The notes beneath the pieces are model-generated. The model saw nothing but the letters and a program-made list of their open reading frames with translations. It made no database searches and was not told the origin of the DNA. Of a stretch of 36,080 bases of DNA, positions 34,101-36,080 are shown in pieces. Origin of the DNA: an uncultured Clostridia bacterium (GTDB lineage Bacteria; Bacillota; Clostridia; TANB77; CAG-508); NCBI GenBank assembly GCA_947626865.1, contig CANQTZ010000005.1, positions 1-36,080 of the forward strand. The letters are read 5' to 3'. Made by a program: the position numbers and the translations under genes. The stretch's first letter is position 1; every line of letters begins with the position of its first letter.

Positions 34101-35520
34101 GGGCATTTTCTATTTCCAATATAATTTGATGATATTCTTGTGGATATTCTATTATTATTTGTCCTTCGTCTGTTTCTTGTGTGTTTTTGTCAATTGTTAC
34201 AATTGGATTTTCTTGTTCATCTTTTATGTGTAATTGTCCCTTTTCTCCAATTATTTCTAGTAATTTTTCTTTATCTATTATGCTTTTTGTATATATTGTA
34301 TCTGCTGGTTTTGTGCTCCATTTTCCATTTGTTTGATGTGCATAAAGTGTGTCTCCTTCTATTATTTTGATTTTTTCTTCTATTTGTGGATATCTAATAT
34401 CTATTTTGCTTGTTGTTTCGTATTTTTCTTGTTCTTTTGCATACATTTTTCCTTTGTATATTTCTTGCTCGCTTATTATTTCATATCCTATTGTTTGTTC
34501 TTTTTCTTCTTTTATTTCGGTGTTTATTTCTTTTTCAAATTTTGTTTGATATTTGTCATATAGTTCTATTGTGCCTTTGATTGGTATATTTTCTCCTATT
34601 AAAGTCTTTTCGGCATTATATATAGCTGTAATAAGTATTTTGTCTTGATTTTGTTTTCCATAGTGTATTTTTTGATTTTCTTCGTTATTTTTGATGTTGA
34701 TGGTAATGTTGTTGTTGTTTTGCATAGCTGAAAAGTTTTCCCTTTTGTTCTGTTTTTCTTCTTTTCCATTTGTTGCCATTGTTCCTTTGCTTTCTACTTG
34801 TATGTCTTCTAATTCCTCTGGTAATTTTAGTTCTATGCTGGTTTGCTTTATTGGATATCCTTCTCCTTCTAATGCACTTGCTATTTCCATTTGTAAGACT
34901 CTTTTATTTTCTCCATTAATTTCATAGATGTTATTTGTTATTATTTGTGATTCTAGTTTTATTTTTTCTTCCTCATCGCTATATGGATTAGTTAACACTA
35001 TTGATACATTTTTGCTTTTGGTTATGTTTATTTCTTTTTGTTCTGCATTTGTATATGTTCCTTCTAGGCTTATTTGACATTTCCCATTTACAAAATTTGA
35101 ATCTATTTTTTCTTCAAGTTTTGGCTGTATTCCTATTTCAAATTCTACTTTTTCTCCTGCGTTGATTTGTTGCAAGGTTATTTCATGGTCTGAAATTTCG
35201 CTCACTCCTTCGATGTCTTTTGGCTTGAATATGAAATGGTTTCCTAGTTTTATTTTTCCGTTTAAATACCCCTCGTTTTTTACTACCACTTCAAGGTGTA
35301 ATGTTATCTCTTCACAGTTTATTGGTTTTTCTATGTAATTAGTATTTTCTCCTTCTTCACTTTTTAAGTAAGCTATTAGCCTTACGTTTTCCTCTGTGTT
35401 ATCTTTGGCATACGTTATTAGATACCATGTTAATGAGATGAAGTCTATTAATACTAAATTTAGAATTAATATTATTGCTGTTATAGCTTTCATTGTTTTT
35501 GAGAATGTTTTCTTTTCCAT
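31108..35520 (-). CDS. giant DUF11/SdrD-type repeat surface protein
   Basis: A 1470-residue surface protein. It has an N-terminal signal/anchor (about residues 10-32) and then a long beta-rich, Glu/Lys/Ile-rich region. Several DUF11-like modules follow, recognisable by KYVITVKNNTNNAIDNLTI, LQYVIRVKNITQDEIKNIKI and FEYTITVKCNSESEL, each followed by a D(D/E)IP or ELP turn. Next is one SdrD/Cna-B-like domain (ISGTVWLDENENGRREENE, GQYQFPGLENGKYVIEF), a final DUF11-like module and a C-terminal helix (VYVYIALAIIVVAILFVGVY). The acidic linker before the Cna-B domain is Asn/Glu/Gln-rich. Likely a cell-wall or membrane-displayed stalk or adhesin. ATG at 35518-35520 behind GGAGGT; the open frame to 35649 is not needed. 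No in-frame CGG. It heads the two-adhesin operon. Confidence 0.9.
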   Translation of the reverse strand: MEKKTFSKTMKAITAIILILNLVLIDFISLTWYLITYAKDNTEENVRLIAYLKSEEGENTNYIEKPINCEEITLHLEVVVKNEGYLNGKIKLGNHFIFKPKDIEGVSEISDHEITLQQINAGEKVEFEIGIQPKLEEKIDSNFVNGKCQISLEGTYTNAEQKEINITKSKNVSIVLTNPYSDEEEKIKLESQIITNNIYEINGENKRVLQMEIASALEGEGYPIKQTSIELKLPEELEDIQVESKGTMATNGKEEKQNKRENFSAMQNNNNITINIKNNEENQKIHYGKQNQDKILITAIYNAEKTLIGENIPIKGTIELYDKYQTKFEKEINTEIKEEKEQTIGYEIISEQEIYKGKMYAKEQEKYETTSKIDIRYPQIEEKIKIIEGDTLYAHQTNGKWSTKPADTIYTKSIIDKEKLLEIIGEKGQLHIKDEQENPIVTIDKNTQETDEGQIIIEYPQEYHQIILEIENAQNSGTIEIKHEKKIKTDNNTKEELKEVTNLIEQGKLAQTEQLQERAIVKNINLKEPETKINMQINKTSLLEESTQNIEIQALLLTNNSTYDLYKNPKLEIEFPEQINDVSINFINILHDTNLNYEEPTIYKNEQGKNILSLQLTGEQTKHYEGEIIKGANIIINGNVSVNPLEESKSENIILKYSNENATQYSDEGIITIPIDYHLKTKEKQVVNTVQTVQEQVIANQPVIVQKSTTVVDNDNNYIYEGQVQKYVITVKNNTNNAIDNLTITDDIPEQMIYCEAIKNEGYNNYFEEDETVDKYIQEIDTLSAGETQQFEYYARVKQETSGNIIGNEAQVTIQGDKNIYKSDRIENEIKESKLQMDITLVNNSDGTFGTGDKLQYVIRVKNITQDEIKNIKIQNELPDGLNYLGSQFLRFRQEDSKYYEDDENVLENKNYEANNKTVTWQIENLASNEEIALKLIVEINEEPAQENQANIYNFVNAVVDEQEAYYSNIEQVKLVTKASCNITKEVSKAEVYEQEEFEYTITVKCNSESELMQGKLIDEIPQYLTAVEATYWLNGEKQRTESGENSIENMIDLNQGDEYKAIITVVADDIPDNMQEVAVQNKASIEGFNMDKKESNMVTTVIKQNTQIQEENSNGENTQEGENNLEEEGNNLQETGNAEQQNSISGTVWLDENENGRREENEKTIANTQVALLDEQGNVIKEQTTNENGQYQFPGLENGKYVIEFKYDNSNYAITEYQSSGVEDSVNSDAIETQAKDNGQDILVGLTDFIIIQDDRVENIDLGLVQNNKFDLKLEKSISKVTVQDGKKVTEREYKNGTLAKIELNRKTVNDTTISINYKIKIVNEGDIAGYATNIIDYIPQDLQFSQEANKGWTLTGNQLNYEALGNEEIQPGDEKIIDLVLTKKMTEENVGTIINTAEILEDYNEMDIKDVDSTVGNKKANEDDISTVSLIVSISTGAVYVYIALAIIVVAILFVGVYTIKKKVLTNN

Positions 35521-35554
35521 GTTTACCTCCGTTTTTATAAAAATATACAAATAT

Positions 35555-35583
35555 AACATACATAATTTTCTATATAAAATCAA
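35555..35583 (-). promoter_or_regulatory. probable promoter of the adhesin operon
   Basis: Minus strand TTGATT (35578-35583), 17-base spacer, TATGTT (35555-35560), giving a leader of about 30 bases before the ATG at 35520. Confidence 0.5.
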
Positions 35584-35683
35584 GAGGATTTTTGGCACTC
35601 TAAGTTCGCATATTTTTTTATGGTTTGTTTTTCTTTTACGGAGGTTCACTTTTATTTTTTTGCTTTTGGTTTTATTTCTAATT

Positions 35684-35711
35684 TTAAATTTTCTTTACAT
35701 TTGTGTTACAT
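35684..35711. promoter_or_regulatory. three TTACAT-like boxes, 11-bp period
   Basis: Plus strand TTAAAT (35684), TTACAT (35695) and TTACAT (35706) start 11 bases apart, about 100 bases upstream of the adhesin promoter. They resemble the array in front of the prgI operon but lie in the opposite orientation, so a shared regulator is only a possibility. The rest of 35584-35757 shows nothing I can name. Confidence 0.3.
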
Positions 35712-35759
35712 TTGTTTATTTTTTGCTCGTATTGCTTGGGGGTGTGCGTTTTTGACAGC

Positions 35760-35802
35760 AAAAAAAACTTGAGTTTTCTTTTTTGATAACTCAAGTTTTT
35801 TG
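35760..35802 (-). terminator. terminator of tRNA-Ser(UGA)
   Basis: 10-bp stem AACTTGAGTT (35766-35775) with AACTCAAGTT (35788-35797). A/T runs flank both sides, so it can act in both directions. It sits between the tRNA and the adhesin operon. Confidence 0.85.
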
Positions 35803-35811
35803 TTTTTTATT

Positions 35812-35903
<92 letters not shown>

Positions 35904-35938
35904 TTGTGGTTGATAGCTTGTACGCAACAACAGTATTA

Positions 35939-35967
35939 ATATTAGCATGAATTGTTAATTTTGTCAA
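35939..35967 (-). promoter_or_regulatory. promoter of tRNA-Ser(UGA)
   Basis: Minus strand perfect TTGACA (35962-35967), 17-base spacer, TAATAT (35939-35944). The remaining bases to 36080 show no recognisable gene. Confidence 0.85.
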
Positions 35968-36080
35968 TAGCATTTTTAAAAAAATTACTATATCGGTTAC
36001 AGGTGTAAATTATAAAAGTAATTTCCGTTTTTTATATTTATAACCTGAACTTTGGATTACACTAAGGTAAATTTGAAAGA

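Noticed and set aside
31108..35520. Plus-strand open frames rich in Phe, Leu and Cys under the surface protein gene
   Set aside because: They are shadows of the Glu/Lys-rich coding strand with no start signals.
35521..35649. 43-residue N-terminal extension of the DUF11 surface protein
   Set aside because: It lies across the likely promoter and lacks a ribosome binding site; ATG 35520 has GGAGGT and begins a proper signal peptide.

Overview
The window looks like chromosomal DNA of an anaerobic, endospore-forming, very AT-rich Firmicute, probably an uncultured gut-type Clostridia. The reasons are the spore maturation pair SpmA/SpmB, a GerMN-domain spore protein, an AbrB-family regulator beside RsmI and TrmN (the Bacillus subtilis yabB-yabC-abrB neighbourhood), a giant 2-hydroxyacyl-CoA dehydratase activase of the strict-anaerobe type, and sigma-A promoters with AAGGAGG-type ribosome binding sites. 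TGA is a normal stop here, so the code is not the Mycoplasma code.  Layout. 1-2000: 5' end of a type IV pilin-like gene (minus), spmA-spmB (minus), then a divergent abrB-like regulator. 2043-4671: rsmI and trmN (minus) with a 35-bp tandem repeat array between them that is translated as the C-terminus of TrmN; a small hypothetical gene; a GerMN membrane protein. 4755-10058: a second copy of the 35-bp array, a promoter, the 1440-residue dehydratase activase, a MITE-like inverted repeat and a membrane J-domain gene. 10057-24241: one long minus-strand operon, read from 24241 downwards: PrgI (VirB3-like), a membrane-anchored VirB4 N-terminal half, VirB4 ATPase, VirB6/TrbL-like channel, VirB8-like protein, a three-domain peptidoglycan hydrolase, a second VirB8-like protein, then an ABC exporter. 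24449-26168: a separate operon of four paralogous VirB2-like pilins. 26292-26381: tRNA-Ser(GCU). 26525-35520: two giant surface adhesins, one with a predicted thioester domain. 35812-35903: tRNA-Ser(UGA). No relaxase, coupling protein or integrase is visible, so the secretion locus reads as a resident type IV secretion or surface apparatus with its own adhesins rather than a conjugative element.  The most striking observation is translational. Three genes (spmA, the activase and the thioester adhesin, the last twice) are interrupted by apparent +1 frameshifts, and all four sit at exactly the same tetranucleotide, C-GGA. The zero-frame codon is CGG, and skipping its C so that GGA is read as Gly restores the conserved protein. 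A manual scan of all genes (roughly 11,000 codons) found no other in-frame CGG, although CGT, CGC, CGA, AGA and AGG are used and out-of-frame CGG is common. This suggests that CGG is an unassigned codon that triggers +1 frameshifting, or that CGGA is read as a four-base Gly codon. A systematic technical artefact is the main alternative. A fifth frame break, in the J-domain gene, is of another kind: a run of nine A just after the start codon.
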